From positions 558,001-622,000 of the forward strand of contig CBDCSK010000015.1 in assembly GCA_965221605.1 (NCBI GenBank): a DNA stretch of 64,000 nt, written 5' to 3'. Position numbers and translations under genes: made by a program. The notes below the pieces were generated by a model. It made no database searches and was not told the DNA's origin. It saw only the letters and a program-made list of their open reading frames with translations. Positions within the stretch are counted from its first letter, which is position 1; each line of letters starts with the position of its first letter. This stretch comes from Aldehydirespirator sp965221605. GTDB lineage: Bacteria; Actinomycetota; Acidimicrobiia; Acidimicrobiales; Aldehydirespiratoraceae. Below, one piece after another: positions 8,259 to 17,049 of the stretch.

Positions 8259-9420
8259 GCATGTCGAGCACTGATTCGGCTAGGGCTTGGCCCAGCAGCG
8301 GCGGCACGGCGTTGCCGATCTGCTTCGCAATCTGAGTTCGTGAGCCGGCGAATGAGAAGTCGTCGTCGAACGATTGCAGCCTTGCTCCCTCACGCAGGGT
8401 GAGCGCGCGGTCCTGGAACGGGTGGATGCACTTGTTGGAGGCGGGGTGCACGAAGTTGACCGTGAGGGTGACAGCAGGCTCGTCCGGGTCGAGGCGCGAG
8501 TAGCACGAGGAGAATCCCGACGTGATCAGGTGTTGCGGAACGGAGTTGATGTTCGAGCCCGAATGCCGGATGATCTCCAACATGCGTTCGGAGTGGCCCG
8601 TCGCCACATGCAGATCGAGGCGTTGGGCGCGTCGGCGTCGGGCTGCCTGGTAGTCGTTCTGTGGCGGGAGGTCGTACTGGTCGGCGGCCTCGCCCGCGGC
8701 AACTGGGGGCAGATCCCCGATCGCCTCCATCGCGGCTAGCGCGTCGGGCAGTTTGGGCTCGTCGAACACGAACAGTCCCGGCTCGTCGGGAGTCGGCGGG
8801 GGCGCAAGTCGCCGCGCCCGGTCGCGCACTCCGATCGTCTTGAACTCGCCTGCGTGAGTTGGCGAGGGGAACTTCGCTCGGATGCCGTGCTGCGCACCGA
8901 TCATCACGAGACGCTCACGCTTCTGGGGAACGCCGAAATGGGCGGCGTTGATGATCCGCCAGTCCGACGTGTACCCGAGCCCGTCGAAACACGTCTGCAT
9001 TTGCTCGATCGTGGTTCCCTGGTTGTGGGTGGCTAGGCCCACGACGTTCTCCATGACGAACACCTGTGGCCTGAAGTAGTTGACGTAGGCGGCGAACTCT
9101 TCAAACAGCGAGTTTCGCGGGTCGTCCTCCAGCGCGGATCGAAACGGTCGAATCGACGAGAAGCCCTGGCACGGTGGTCCGCCCACGATGACGTCCACGT
9201 CACCGCGGTCCAGTCCTGTCCGGTGTGCCACAGATCGAAGCCGCACTTCTCGTATGTCAGCTTCCAGGGCCACCGCACGCGAGTGGTTGAGCCGGAAGGT
9301 CTCCACGGCGACCGGCAGCACATCGATGCCGTACACGACGCTGAAGGCACCCGTGTTCTCGAACCCCTTCGAGAATCCACCTGTCCCGCAGAACAGGTCC
9401 ATCACCTTCATGCTCGCCAT
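8251..9420 (-). CDS. DNA (cytosine-5-)-methyltransferase
   Basis: 389 residues with the ordered C5-methylase motifs: DLFCGTGGFSKGF (I), GGPPCQGFSS with the catalytic Cys (IV), FVMENVVGL (VI), QKRERLVMIG (VIII) and KQIGNAVPP (X). It transfers a methyl group from SAM to cytosine in a specific DNA site. A GGAGG lies about 10 bases upstream of the ATG. The IS1380-like element ends about 18 bases before the start codon, so the native promoter has been displaced. Its likely partner is the controller-endonuclease fusion at 11140 on the far side of the element. Confidence 0.92.
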   Translation of the reverse strand: MASMKVMDLFCGTGGFSKGFENTGAFSVVYGIDVLPVAVETFRLNHSRAVALEADIREVRLRSVAHRTGLDRGDVDVIVGGPPCQGFSSIRPFRSALEDDPRNSLFEEFAAYVNYFRPQVFVMENVVGLATHNQGTTIEQMQTCFDGLGYTSDWRIINAAHFGVPQKRERLVMIGAQHGIRAKFPSPTHAGEFKTIGVRDRARRLAPPPTPDEPGLFVFDEPKLPDALAAMEAIGDLPPVAAGEAADQYDLPPQNDYQAARRRRAQRLDLHVATGHSERMLEIIRHSGSNINSVPQHLITSGFSSCYSRLDPDEPAVTLTVNFVHPASNKCIHPFQDRALTLREGARLQSFDDDFSFAGSRTQIAKQIGNAVPPLLGQALAESVLDMLR

Positions 9421-9563
9421 CCGGAGCCACCTCCATTCCTAAGCCTGGATCCACCGGCGCGGTGAGGTTTGTGGGGTTGGCGCGTCCACCGGAAAGGCCT
9501 CCTGACATGGGAGAATGCTGTTTGAGTCAACAGTGATTCTGGCCATGTGAGGAGGCACTTCCT

Positions 9564-10886
9564 GTGAGCAGCGTAGCGGGTGGTATCGACGGGATCGAGG
9601 CGGTGTTCGACGACGCTTCGCTGGTGGCCGATGCGGGGCTGCTGTTGGCGGGCACGGTGATGGGCCGGCTGGGTTTGGAGGCGCTCATCGACGATGCGGT
9701 GCGCCCGCCCGCGGCGGGCCGTGGGTCCGGGGCGAAGGCGCTGTCGGTGGTGGCGTCGATGCTGGTGGGCGGCTCGTTCATCGGCGACGCCGACAGGCTG
9801 CGGGCCGGGTCCGCTTCGGCGGTGCTGGGCTTTGAGCCTGCGGCGCCGTCGACGTTGGGGACGTGGCTGCGGTCCTTCACCTGGGGCCATGTGCGCCAGT
9901 TCGACCGCGCCCTGGAGCTGGCGCTCAGCCGGGCGTGGTCTTCGGGCGCGGCGCCGGCAGCGGCGGAGATGACGGTGGATCTGGACTCCACGGTCTGTGA
10001 GGTCCACGGCAAGTCCAAGCAGGGCGCGGCCTACGGCCACACCAAGGTTTGGGGCTACCACCCGCTGGCGGCGACCCGGGACGACACCGGCGAGGTGCTC
10101 CACGCCAGGATGCGGTCGGGGTCCTCCCAGCGCGGCCATGTCCGCTTCGCCGCGGAGACCCTGGCCCGCCTCGGACGCCTCGCGCCGGGCACGAAGCTCA
10201 CCGTGCGCGCCGACGCCGGGTTCTTCTCCTACGCGCTGATCGCAAAGCTCGACACATACAAGGCCCGCTGGTCGGTCACGATCCCACAGAACGCCAAAGT
10301 CAAAGCAGCCATCGACGGCATCGACGAGACCGCCTGGACGCCGATCGCCTACCCCGACGGGGAAGCCCAGGTCGCCGAGTGCGCCATCACAACGAGCCGC
10401 CGCGACCCCTGTGGCCCCCGAAAGCTGCGCCTCGTGGTGCGCCGCACCCGACTCCCAGAAGGCCCCCAACGCGAGCTGTGGCCCGACTGGCGCCACCACG
10501 CGTTCATCACGAACAGAGACGACCTCGACACCGAAACCGCCGACGCCTACCACCGCGGCCACGCCCGAGTCGAGCTCGCCATCAGAGACCTCAAAGACAA
10601 CGGCCTCGCCCACTGCCCCTCCGGAAGGTTCTTCGCCAACGCCGCCCACCTCGCCTGCGCCGTGCTGGCCCACAACCTCACCCGCTGGACCGCACGACTC
10701 GGACACACACAGCACCCCGAACGGCTCACCGCAGCCGCCACCGTCCGCCGGCGGCTGCTCGCCGTGCCCGGACGCCTCGTCAACCACAGCCACCGACACA
10801 AACTCCGCCTCCCGCTCAACTGGCCCTGGGCACACCAATTCACCGCCGCGCTCACACACACCCGCAACCTCCCCCAACTCATCTGA
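9564..10886 (+). CDS. IS1380-family DDE transposase
   Basis: 440 residues from a GTG. The DDE catalytic core is seen as DLDSTVCEVHGKSKQG, followed by AAYGHTKVWGYHPLAA and TVRADAGFFSYAL, all characteristic of IS1380 transposases. The frame is uninterrupted, so the element may still be active. Codon use in the second half is strongly C- and A-rich on the coding strand, unlike the neighbouring genes. Confidence 0.92.
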   Translation: MSSVAGGIDGIEAVFDDASLVADAGLLLAGTVMGRLGLEALIDDAVRPPAAGRGSGAKALSVVASMLVGGSFIGDADRLRAGSASAVLGFEPAAPSTLGTWLRSFTWGHVRQFDRALELALSRAWSSGAAPAAAEMTVDLDSTVCEVHGKSKQGAAYGHTKVWGYHPLAATRDDTGEVLHARMRSGSSQRGHVRFAAETLARLGRLAPGTKLTVRADAGFFSYALIAKLDTYKARWSVTIPQNAKVKAAIDGIDETAWTPIAYPDGEAQVAECAITTSRRDPCGPRKLRLVVRRTRLPEGPQRELWPDWRHHAFITNRDDLDTETADAYHRGHARVELAIRDLKDNGLAHCPSGRFFANAAHLACAVLAHNLTRWTARLGHTQHPERLTAAATVRRRLLAVPGRLVNHSHRHKLRLPLNWPWAHQFTAALTHTRNLPQLI

Positions 10887-11050
10887 ACCCCCAGCCCCGG
10901 GCCCGGCGCCACCCAGAACACACCCCCCTGAGCGCCACAAACCAGCCCAGTCCCAACCGCCGGCCCAACACGCCCCAACAACACCCGCCGCACCCCAACC
11001 AGCCAAACACCCCCACAAACACCCCGACCAGCCCACCCCGACCAGCCCAT
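10887..11050 (+). other. C/A-rich, G- and T-poor tract at the IS right end
   Basis: Between the transposase stop and the right terminal repeat the + strand is almost entirely C and A, with very few T and sparse G. Transcribed RNA would be largely unstructured and C-rich, which is the composition of Rho-utilisation (rut) sites. A Rho-dependent terminator protecting the downstream gene is inference; no hairpin terminator is seen. Confidence 0.4.
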
Positions 11051-11082
11051 CGGTGGATTCAGGCTAAGAGAGATCATCGGTT

Positions 11083-11106
11083 CTGGAGAGACTATAGTCT
11101 CTCCAG
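11083..11106 (+). promoter_or_regulatory. Perfect 24-bp palindrome, C-box-like operator
   Basis: A perfect 24-base palindrome with the central core GACTATAGTC and flanking GGAGA/TCTCC arms. The centre contains TATAGT (11093-11098), a fair -10 box, placed about 40 bases before the GTG at 11140. Controller (C) proteins of type II R-M systems bind GACT...AGTC C-boxes, so this is a plausible autoregulatory site for the HTH-nuclease fusion downstream. The palindrome starts 15 bases outside the IS right end. Confidence 0.65.
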
Positions 11107-11139
11107 TGGCTCCCGCGGTGACACCTACGATCATAGGTC

Positions 11140-12045
11140 GTGGATGCGACATCACCGGAGGATCCTGCAGACGAGGCAGCGAGATCCTTCGCTCGCGCTG
11201 TGGGCACAGTCGTCGCCCGGCTCCGCGGCGAACGCGGCTGGTCGCTAGAGGATCTGGCCGATGAAGCAGGCCGTCATCGGACCTACGTTGGGCTGATCGA
11301 GCGAGGCGAGCGACACCTCAGCGTCGCGTCAGCCTTTCGGCTCGCCCGAGCGCTTGGTCTGTCTCTTTCGGACCTCATCAACCTCGCGGAAGCGCATGTT
11401 TCCGGAGCGAGCGACCCGGTCAGATTCTCTCAGCGGAACTCGCCGCCGAACGCGACCCGCGGAGTCGAAGCCGTACAGCAAGTCGCCGGACTGAACGAGA
11501 ACTGGATCCCCTCCGCCATCGAGGCGACCTACGCGACGCTGGACCGCATCGACGAGCAACTCGTCAACACTGGCTCACGGCCTCTCGCTGAGGTCGTAGA
11601 ACTCGCCAACCTGTCTGCGATCGTCGGCAACCTACTGAGGTCGGCCCTGGAGGCGAACTCCCTCGGGGTCTACAGGAGCAACGCTCCTCACACGTTTCCT
11701 GATCTCGTTTCCCCGTCCGGCACGTCCCAAGGCTTGGAGATCAAGATCGCCCTCGAAGGCAACATGCCAAAGGGCCACTTGCCCAAGCCGGGAGCACACC
11801 TCATTTGTCGCTACGTGCTCGCTGAACGTGACGGCGCGTACTCCCGCGGACATCGGGGCAACGTCGTATGGATTTGGGAAGCGCGACTCGGAGAACTGAC
11901 CGAAGACGACTTCAACACCTCCAACACGCCTGGCGCCTCAGGCAAGACAGCAGTGATAAGCGCCGAGGCGCTATACCGACTCACCTGCGTCTACTACGAC
12001 GGGCGGTTCCGTCCCATCGCCAGACCCCGTCCTGGCCACTACTAG
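11140..12045 (+). CDS. Controller HTH - PD-(D/E)xK endonuclease fusion (C.R-type)
   Basis: 301 residues from GTG. Residues about 17-80 form an XRE/C-protein HTH (LADEAGRHRTYVGLIERGER). Residues about 100-301 carry PD at 187-188, then EIK at 200-202, and KGH ten residues later. This PD-X11-ExK spacing and the following KG resemble PvuII-like nuclease sites (D-X9-ExK). I infer a restriction endonuclease with its own controller domain, cognate to the C5-methylase at 8251-9420. Controller-endonuclease fusions are known in PvuII-like systems. The nuclease call rests on motif inspection only. Confidence 0.6.
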   Translation: MDATSPEDPADEAARSFARAVGTVVARLRGERGWSLEDLADEAGRHRTYVGLIERGERHLSVASAFRLARALGLSLSDLINLAEAHVSGASDPVRFSQRNSPPNATRGVEAVQQVAGLNENWIPSAIEATYATLDRIDEQLVNTGSRPLAEVVELANLSAIVGNLLRSALEANSLGVYRSNAPHTFPDLVSPSGTSQGLEIKIALEGNMPKGHLPKPGAHLICRYVLAERDGAYSRGHRGNVVWIWEARLGELTEDDFNTSNTPGASGKTAVISAEALYRLTCVYYDGRFRPIARPRPGHY

Positions 12046-12141
12046 AACGGGAGAGGCCGGAGACGCATTCCGATCAGGGTCGGTGGGCGTGCGATTCGAG
12101 GTAGACGCCGTGTTCAAGATTGTCTAGCCGGCGAATGAGCG

Positions 12142-12540
12142 CTATCTGGCGGCAAGTGTGCGATCGTTGACCTTCACCTCTGCGATGAGAGCCTCGATGT
12201 CATCGAGCCAGCCGTTGAGTTCGGCAGCGACGGGCGGGAGTTCGTAGGCGTGGTAGTGGCAGGCTGTTGAGAGAACGTGCCAGGAGTATCGGATCCGGCT
12301 GGCGAGTTCGGCGTCGATGTACTCCGGCAGGCACGTCAGCTGTGCCTTTGCCGACGCGTTCTCGACGCCCGGCGCGGCCTGTGCCCACAGTTGGTCGAGA
12401 GTGATCTCCAGTGCTTGGCGGCCGAGGATCGCTGAGGCGCGGGGCCATGTGCCGACCAGGTCGGTGCGCGGGACGCGCATTATCGATCGGGCGAGGCCAA
12501 GCAGGTGGATCGGCAAGAAGCGTTCCGCGATCCTCGTCAT
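12142..12540 (-). CDS. Small HEPN-like helical protein
   Basis: 132 residues, all-helical in appearance. LGRQALEITLDQLW near the N-terminus and LSTACHYHAYELPP near the C-terminus recall HEPN/DUF4145-like helical domains, but the canonical Rx4-6H is not clear. The ATG overlaps the stop of the large ATPase gene by 4 bases, so the two are co-translated and probably form one complex. I do not recognise a named family. Confidence 0.5.
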   Translation of the reverse strand: MTRIAERFLPIHLLGLARSIMRVPRTDLVGTWPRASAILGRQALEITLDQLWAQAAPGVENASAKAQLTCLPEYIDAELASRIRYSWHVLSTACHYHAYELPPVAAELNGWLDDIEALIAEVKVNDRTLAAR

Positions 12541-14966
12541 TGCGCCGCCAACTCCTTGGCAAGCGACTCAGCGCTGTTGATGAGCCCCTTGAGGTCGGTT
12601 CCCTCCGGCGCGCCCGAGTGAGCCATCTCATTGCATGCCCTCGCCGTGTCGGCTGCCCAGCGTCCGAACTTGTTGTTGAGGGTGCCGTAGACGTCGCCCG
12701 CACGGTCAGCGTCCCCATAGAGCGCGATGGCGATGCGAGGAAGCAGCCTCACGGCATCGGCCCACTTCTCCTCGCACTCGTCTAGACCCATTCCGATACC
12801 GAGAAGGCGTCTTCGACCAGATTCCAGACAAGCGGCCTCGATCGCCTGTCGGCACAGGCTGGGAACGACCCGGCGGGTCACCTCGTCAGGGAGCCCACCG
12901 CTGAGTTCAACGGCCCTGGCATCTTCTATCGCGGCTTGTACCGGGTCGAGAGAGGTCTTGAGTTCCACATGTGACCTGGGGCGACGGGTTACCGACAGGA
13001 TGGTTGCGGGAATCTGGAGTCGACGGACTGCGGTCGGGAGTCGGTCGTCGTGAGTGAACACCACTACTTGGCGTGTTGCCGCCAGGCTGTGCAGCACCCG
13101 GGCCAGTCCGTCGACGCGCACCGGGTCCATCGCTTGCACGGGGTCGTCAAGGATCGCGAACCCGAAGGGGCTGGCCTCGAACTTCACCCTAGGGATGAAC
13201 AGGCTCAAGGCCAGGGCATGCAGTTCGCCCTGCGACATGACTCCGAGCGCGACGCTGGAATCCCCGTCGACGGTTACGTCCATGACGACCTTCTTGGTCC
13301 CGAGGCGCACGTCTTCGAGCGTGACGTTGGAGCCGACGGCCAGAGTCTCCCAGACATCCGCAACCTGAGTCTTGACCGAATCGAAGCGCTCGTCTCGAAT
13401 GGCAGCCTCGCATCGCTTCAGCCAGGTCTCGGCGCTCCGAAGCGGCGTCATGCGTTGCGCGGCACTCAGACCCTGCCGAGCGATCGGCAGTACTTCGGCC
13501 AGTGATTCGGCCATCGGTCGCCACTGATCAGCGAGACGGTGTCTCTGTGTTGCAGCCTCGGCACGGGCAGCCTCGGTCGTCTCTTCCACCTGCAGGCACA
13601 CGGATTCAAGATGCACGGCCAAGTCGAGGGGGTCCTCGGGCGCCTCGGACCACGCCTGCCACGCTGCTGCCAGCGTGGAGAGATCGACTCCGATGTCTGT
13701 GTCGACCGTAGTTCTCAGCACCTGCGGAGCCGTCCCTATCGCCTCACGCGCCGTGGTTTGGGCACGGAGTGCCGCGCGGCGGGCGTCGAGGACCTCGCCT
13801 GCCTCAGAGCGCAGTCGCTCGATCTCTCCCTTGAGGTGCGCAACACGCTCACTGTGCAAGCCGTTGTCTCGGCCGCAGACCGGGCAATCGGCGTCGCCGT
13901 GCTGCTCGTGCATCTCCACGGCAGCTTCGAGCAGCTCGGCCATCTGCTCAGCTCGTTCGGCGTCACTGCCCCGAAGCGCCTCCTGACGCTCCGCGACGTG
14001 CCTCAGATCGTTGACGGCTACTGCTATCCGGTCGAGGTCAGGCGAAGGAAGCTGTTCAAGCGCGGCGAGGAGACCCTCGCGTTGAGCAACGGCGGGGTCG
14101 GCACCCGTGACAAGGGCCTCAATCTTGTCTAGGTCCCAAGCCCCGGAGAGGGCCTCTATAGCCGCACTGGCTCGCTCGTCGGGAGACGCTCGTAGCAGGT
14201 CCATGACCCGTGAGACACGATCCTCGGCATCGGCACCTTGCCTCTCCGCCGAAAGTCGGGCCTGTCTCAGAATCTCGATGGGTGCCTGCAAAGCCTCCAT
14301 GCCGAGCATCGGCGCTAGCGCGTTGTATCGATCAATGGGCCGCCCCTCGGAGATCGTCGACAGTTCCTTGTAGGGCAGGAACGGCCGGAACGTCTTGACC
14401 GCATCACTCCATCCGAGCGAGCTCAGGCTTTGGCGGCCGCGGCCCGGCACGGTCACGGCAGTCTTGCCGGACTCAAGCTTCGAGTTACTCCAGTTCACGC
14501 GAACCGTTCGCGGTTCCCGCTCGCCGTCAACCCGCAACTCCACGGTGATTGCAGGATCGTCCTGTGCATGGAGGTTGCTCCAGCCGTTTTTCCAGTCCAG
14601 CGACTTGCCAGCCCAGCGGAGCGAGTCGCCCGTCAGCGCGAACTCCAGCGCCTCGGCGATCGATGACTTGCCGGAACCGTTGCGCCCGACGACGAGCGTC
14701 AGCCCCGGCCCGGGCCGAAGATCGAGTTTGCAGGTCGGGCCGATGCCGCGGAACCCAGTGACGGCCACTGACTCCAAGAAGGTCCGGACAGGTGCCGACT
14801 CCTCCCGTATGGCCTCTACCGGACGATCGACTACTGCCCCATCGATCACATCGTCCAACCGGTCCCGCAGTGCCCCGACGATTAGATTCTCGACCCTGCC
14901 GCTTGCTCTTGCGTCCGCGTCAAGTCGATCCAGAACTTCTGAGATGAGTGGATCATCCATCGTCAT
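12537..14966 (-). CDS. RecF/SbcC-like zinc-hook ATPase with C-terminal HEPN-like tail
   Basis: 809 residues. Walker A GRNGSGKSS (about 94-102), a CPVCG zinc-hook-like motif mid-protein (about residue 362) between long helical arms, and Walker B ILDDPVQAMDP (about 605) followed by VVFTHDDRLP. The last 100 residues contain RACNEMAH, an Rx6H arrangement reminiscent of HEPN RNases. SMC-like ATPases fused or coupled to HEPN proteins are common in defence systems (for example RloC-like). The tight link to the 132-residue downstream gene supports a two-protein system. Not clearly a named family. Confidence 0.7.
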   Translation of the reverse strand: MTMDDPLISEVLDRLDADARASGRVENLIVGALRDRLDDVIDGAVVDRPVEAIREESAPVRTFLESVAVTGFRGIGPTCKLDLRPGPGLTLVVGRNGSGKSSIAEALEFALTGDSLRWAGKSLDWKNGWSNLHAQDDPAITVELRVDGEREPRTVRVNWSNSKLESGKTAVTVPGRGRQSLSSLGWSDAVKTFRPFLPYKELSTISEGRPIDRYNALAPMLGMEALQAPIEILRQARLSAERQGADAEDRVSRVMDLLRASPDERASAAIEALSGAWDLDKIEALVTGADPAVAQREGLLAALEQLPSPDLDRIAVAVNDLRHVAERQEALRGSDAERAEQMAELLEAAVEMHEQHGDADCPVCGRDNGLHSERVAHLKGEIERLRSEAGEVLDARRAALRAQTTAREAIGTAPQVLRTTVDTDIGVDLSTLAAAWQAWSEAPEDPLDLAVHLESVCLQVEETTEAARAEAATQRHRLADQWRPMAESLAEVLPIARQGLSAAQRMTPLRSAETWLKRCEAAIRDERFDSVKTQVADVWETLAVGSNVTLEDVRLGTKKVVMDVTVDGDSSVALGVMSQGELHALALSLFIPRVKFEASPFGFAILDDPVQAMDPVRVDGLARVLHSLAATRQVVVFTHDDRLPTAVRRLQIPATILSVTRRPRSHVELKTSLDPVQAAIEDARAVELSGGLPDEVTRRVVPSLCRQAIEAACLESGRRRLLGIGMGLDECEEKWADAVRLLPRIAIALYGDADRAGDVYGTLNNKFGRWAADTARACNEMAHSGAPEGTDLKGLINSAESLAKELAAQ

Positions 14967-15696
14967 GCTGAGGCCTCGTCGCTGATTCTGGGGGTGGGGA
15001 TGCTGCTACGCCTATGCGGCGAGTGCCAGGTCGACATCAGGGTCGAGAGATCGTCGGTGTCGCCATCGGCGCGGGGAGCGTGGCTGGTAGGCACGGACTC
15101 GGACGCGTCGCCATCGGCGGCGGTGGTGCGGCAAACGCCTTCTTGTACACGGGGGCACGTTCGTTGCCCTTTCGTAAGGTTCGGCTGGATCTTGCTGGCT
15201 CCAGGCCATCGGGGGGACTCGGGGCCGATGGCAAGTTTCATCTTGCCACACTCATGAGCCGATGTCGGTGACCCCATTCCGGTCGCTAGCGCGACAACGC
15301 CCCGGGGAACCTTACGCACCCGGGGCGTTGTCGGCGGGCCTCGCGGGCCCGCTCAGCAAGTGGCCGTCACTCTAGCCATACGATCTTGCCGGCGTACGGA
15401 TGAGGCCTCAAGCCCGTCGGACAGACGCCGCGTGCGAGGGACGTGCAACTCGCCAACGGCGGCGAGGAGGCTCCGTAGACTTGGACGAGCTTCGCCGAGC
15501 GGGGTCTGCGGGTGCTCGGCTTCTCGGAGGATTGGCGCGGTGACAGGGGGTAGGACATCCAAGGACTTTTTAGTGACAGGGCGATCGCGGCGAAGCCGAA
15601 GGCATCTACTTTGCCGAGAAGCCCGGCGCCTGTTCGCCACCGACGACAACCACGTCATGGATCACAGGGACCATCAGCCGATGGTACGAGCCGATA
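14967..15696. other. 730-base non-coding stretch
   Basis: No convincing gene. Short open frames on both strands lack recognisable motifs, ribosome sites or family features. The only clear structure is the strong hairpin at 15292-15333. The stretch separates two minus-strand genes, the regulator ending at 15697 and the ATPase starting at 14966, and presumably carries the ATPase promoter. It may contain a decayed gene. Confidence 0.5.
15292..15333. terminator. Strong GC hairpin (15-bp perfect stem)
   Basis: CGACAACGCCCCGGG (15292-15306) pairs perfectly with 15319-15333 across a 12-base loop. There is no U-tract on either side. It could end transcription from the minus-strand regulator that stops at 15697, though that is 360 bases away, or serve as another structural site. 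The stem is evident; the function is a guess. Confidence 0.45.
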
Positions 15697-16893
15697 TCAG
15701 GCTGCTACGGGATCCTCGTCGAAGCTCTGGATGGCCACATCGGGCGGATCTTCGGGAGCCGAGTAGTCGCCGTTGATGGCCTTGGCTGCTTCCGGCCCGG
15801 TCGAGTTGAGTGCCTCGATCATGTCGTCGACGGCAATGTCTAGAAGCCGCGCCAGGGGGCCCGCGCCTACGGTCCCATCTAGCGCACCGTGAAGGCACCT
15901 GATCGTGAGCAGCGTGGGCGGCCGCCTCGCGGGCCTCGCCCCTCGGGCCGCCAACAGGCGGCGGGCGGTGTCGTCGTCGACATGCTCGATCAGGCTGGCC
16001 CACCTGACCCGCCGCAGGCGGTCCCGCCCCTCGGCGTTGATGATTCTCAGGTTGTGGAGGCGATAGACGAGCGTCTCGTAGCTGACGCCGAAGCGCAGAA
16101 CCATCCTTGCCAGGCTGTCAGCGCCTCGACCGTGCTCTTCGATGGTCTGCCGGATCTCCGGCTCGGGCATCAGGAAGGCGGCGGCGAACGCATTGGCCAG
16201 CCGCTCCTCGTCGTTCCGAGCCTTCAGGTCGGTGTCGACGTTGACCGTCTGGCCGTCAAGGTTGAGGACATGCCCGAGTTCGTGGGCCAGCGTGAACAGA
16301 GCCCTGGATCTGAGCTGGTCGGCGTTCACAAGGATGAAGGAGAACTCTGGATCAGTGACCGACAGGCCGAGCGGCGCATCCTTGCCGAGGCTCTCGACCA
16401 TGACATCCACGCCCAACGAGGTCTCGATCGCCGAAGCCAGTTCCGTGAGGCGGTCCTCCCCCTCAGACCTCGGAGCGCAGTTCTGTAGAGCCCAGTCGGC
16501 TAGAGCCGTGGCGCGGTCAAGCCAACTGGCGTCCAGGTGCGGAGGTTCACCGATGTGGACGGCAGCAGAATGACCACCGTCGCTGAGCACCTGGTGGAGT
16601 TCCGCTAGCGCGGTGATTCGCATTTGAGCGTCCCGGCTGCCGCTGTCGTTGTCGGCGGTGCGGTGCGCCACCGGAAGCCGGCCCAGCAACGAGTCCGGCT
16701 CGAGGATCGCCAGTTGTGACACACCCAGGAAGTTCGCTATGGCTCCGAGTTCGTCGGCCCTGACGTTTCGACGGCCGTGTTCGAGATTGGACACCGCGCT
16801 GGCGTCCACCCCCAGCGTGTCCGCAAGGTCCGCGGCTCTGAGTCCAGCGGCCTCTCGCAGCCGCCGGATCTGGCGACCGATGGACATGTGCAT
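15697..16893 (-). CDS. XRE-family HTH / ImmA-IrrE metallopeptidase regulator
   Basis: 398 residues. A classical XRE HTH (about 4-60, LADTLGVDASAVSNLEHGRR) is followed by an M78 zinc peptidase with HELGH near residues 202-206 and a downstream NAFAAAFLMP segment. It resembles phage/ICE repressor-protease regulators. The ATG at 16893 is used; a second Met two codons in is equally possible. Three AAGTATC half-sites start 8 bases upstream, implying autoregulation and a nearly leaderless transcript. It diverges from the recQ-dprA pair and may control it. Confidence 0.88.
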   Translation of the reverse strand: MHMSIGRQIRRLREAAGLRAADLADTLGVDASAVSNLEHGRRNVRADELGAIANFLGVSQLAILEPDSLLGRLPVAHRTADNDSGSRDAQMRITALAELHQVLSDGGHSAAVHIGEPPHLDASWLDRATALADWALQNCAPRSEGEDRLTELASAIETSLGVDVMVESLGKDAPLGLSVTDPEFSFILVNADQLRSRALFTLAHELGHVLNLDGQTVNVDTDLKARNDEERLANAFAAAFLMPEPEIRQTIEEHGRGADSLARMVLRFGVSYETLVYRLHNLRIINAEGRDRLRRVRWASLIEHVDDDTARRLLAARGARPARRPPTLLTIRCLHGALDGTVGAGPLARLLDIAVDDMIEALNSTGPEAAKAINGDYSAPEDPPDVAIQSFDEDPVAA

Positions 16894-16900
16894 AAGCGGA

Positions 16901-16935
16901 AAGTATCAAAGATACTTGCGGAAATCGCAAGTATC
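16901..16935. promoter_or_regulatory. Operator array of three AAGTATC half-sites
   Basis: AAGTATC (16901-16907), GATACTTGCG (16911-16920) and CGCAAGTATC (16926-16935). The first two form a 7-bp inverted repeat with a 3-base gap; the last two form a perfect 10-bp inverted repeat with a 5-base gap. The array lies in the divergent gap between the XRE-ImmA gene and recQ, next to the XRE start codon. It is very probably the binding site of that regulator. Confidence 0.75.
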
Positions 16936-17049
16936 GGTGGCGAGGGCGGCGGCCATACCCGGCACCGGTCTCCTCCTACGCACAGCAGGGGGGACCGAGT
17001 TCGGCTCCCGGATCGCCATGTCACAGTGAGCCTCTAGCGTGCGGCGGCG

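Larger units (their letters stand above)
9439..11068 (+). mobile_element. IS1380-family insertion sequence
   Basis: About 1.63 kb bounded by imperfect terminal inverted repeats of 18-19 bases (left 9439-9457, right 11050-11068; 15 of 18 compared bases match, core AATCCACCG/GATCCACCG). It carries one intact transposase. No matching 4-base target duplication is visible at the inferred ends, which could mean the ends are off by a few bases or the copy is old. It lies between a DNA methylase and a controller-nuclease gene that would otherwise be divergent neighbours. Confidence 0.75.

Noticed and set aside
9408..11036. 542-codon minus-strand frame opposite the transposase
   Set aside because: Gly/Val/Arg-rich shadow of a high-GC gene; the plus-strand transposase has family motifs.
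9435..11072. 4-bp target-site duplication for the IS1380-like element
   Set aside because: The bases next to the inferred ends (ATTC and AGAG) do not match, and shifting the ends by one base does not help.
15353..15776. Short frames on both strands between the hairpin and the XRE-ImmA gene
   Set aside because: No motifs, ribosome sites or family features; Arg/Ser-rich text typical of non-coding high-GC DNA.
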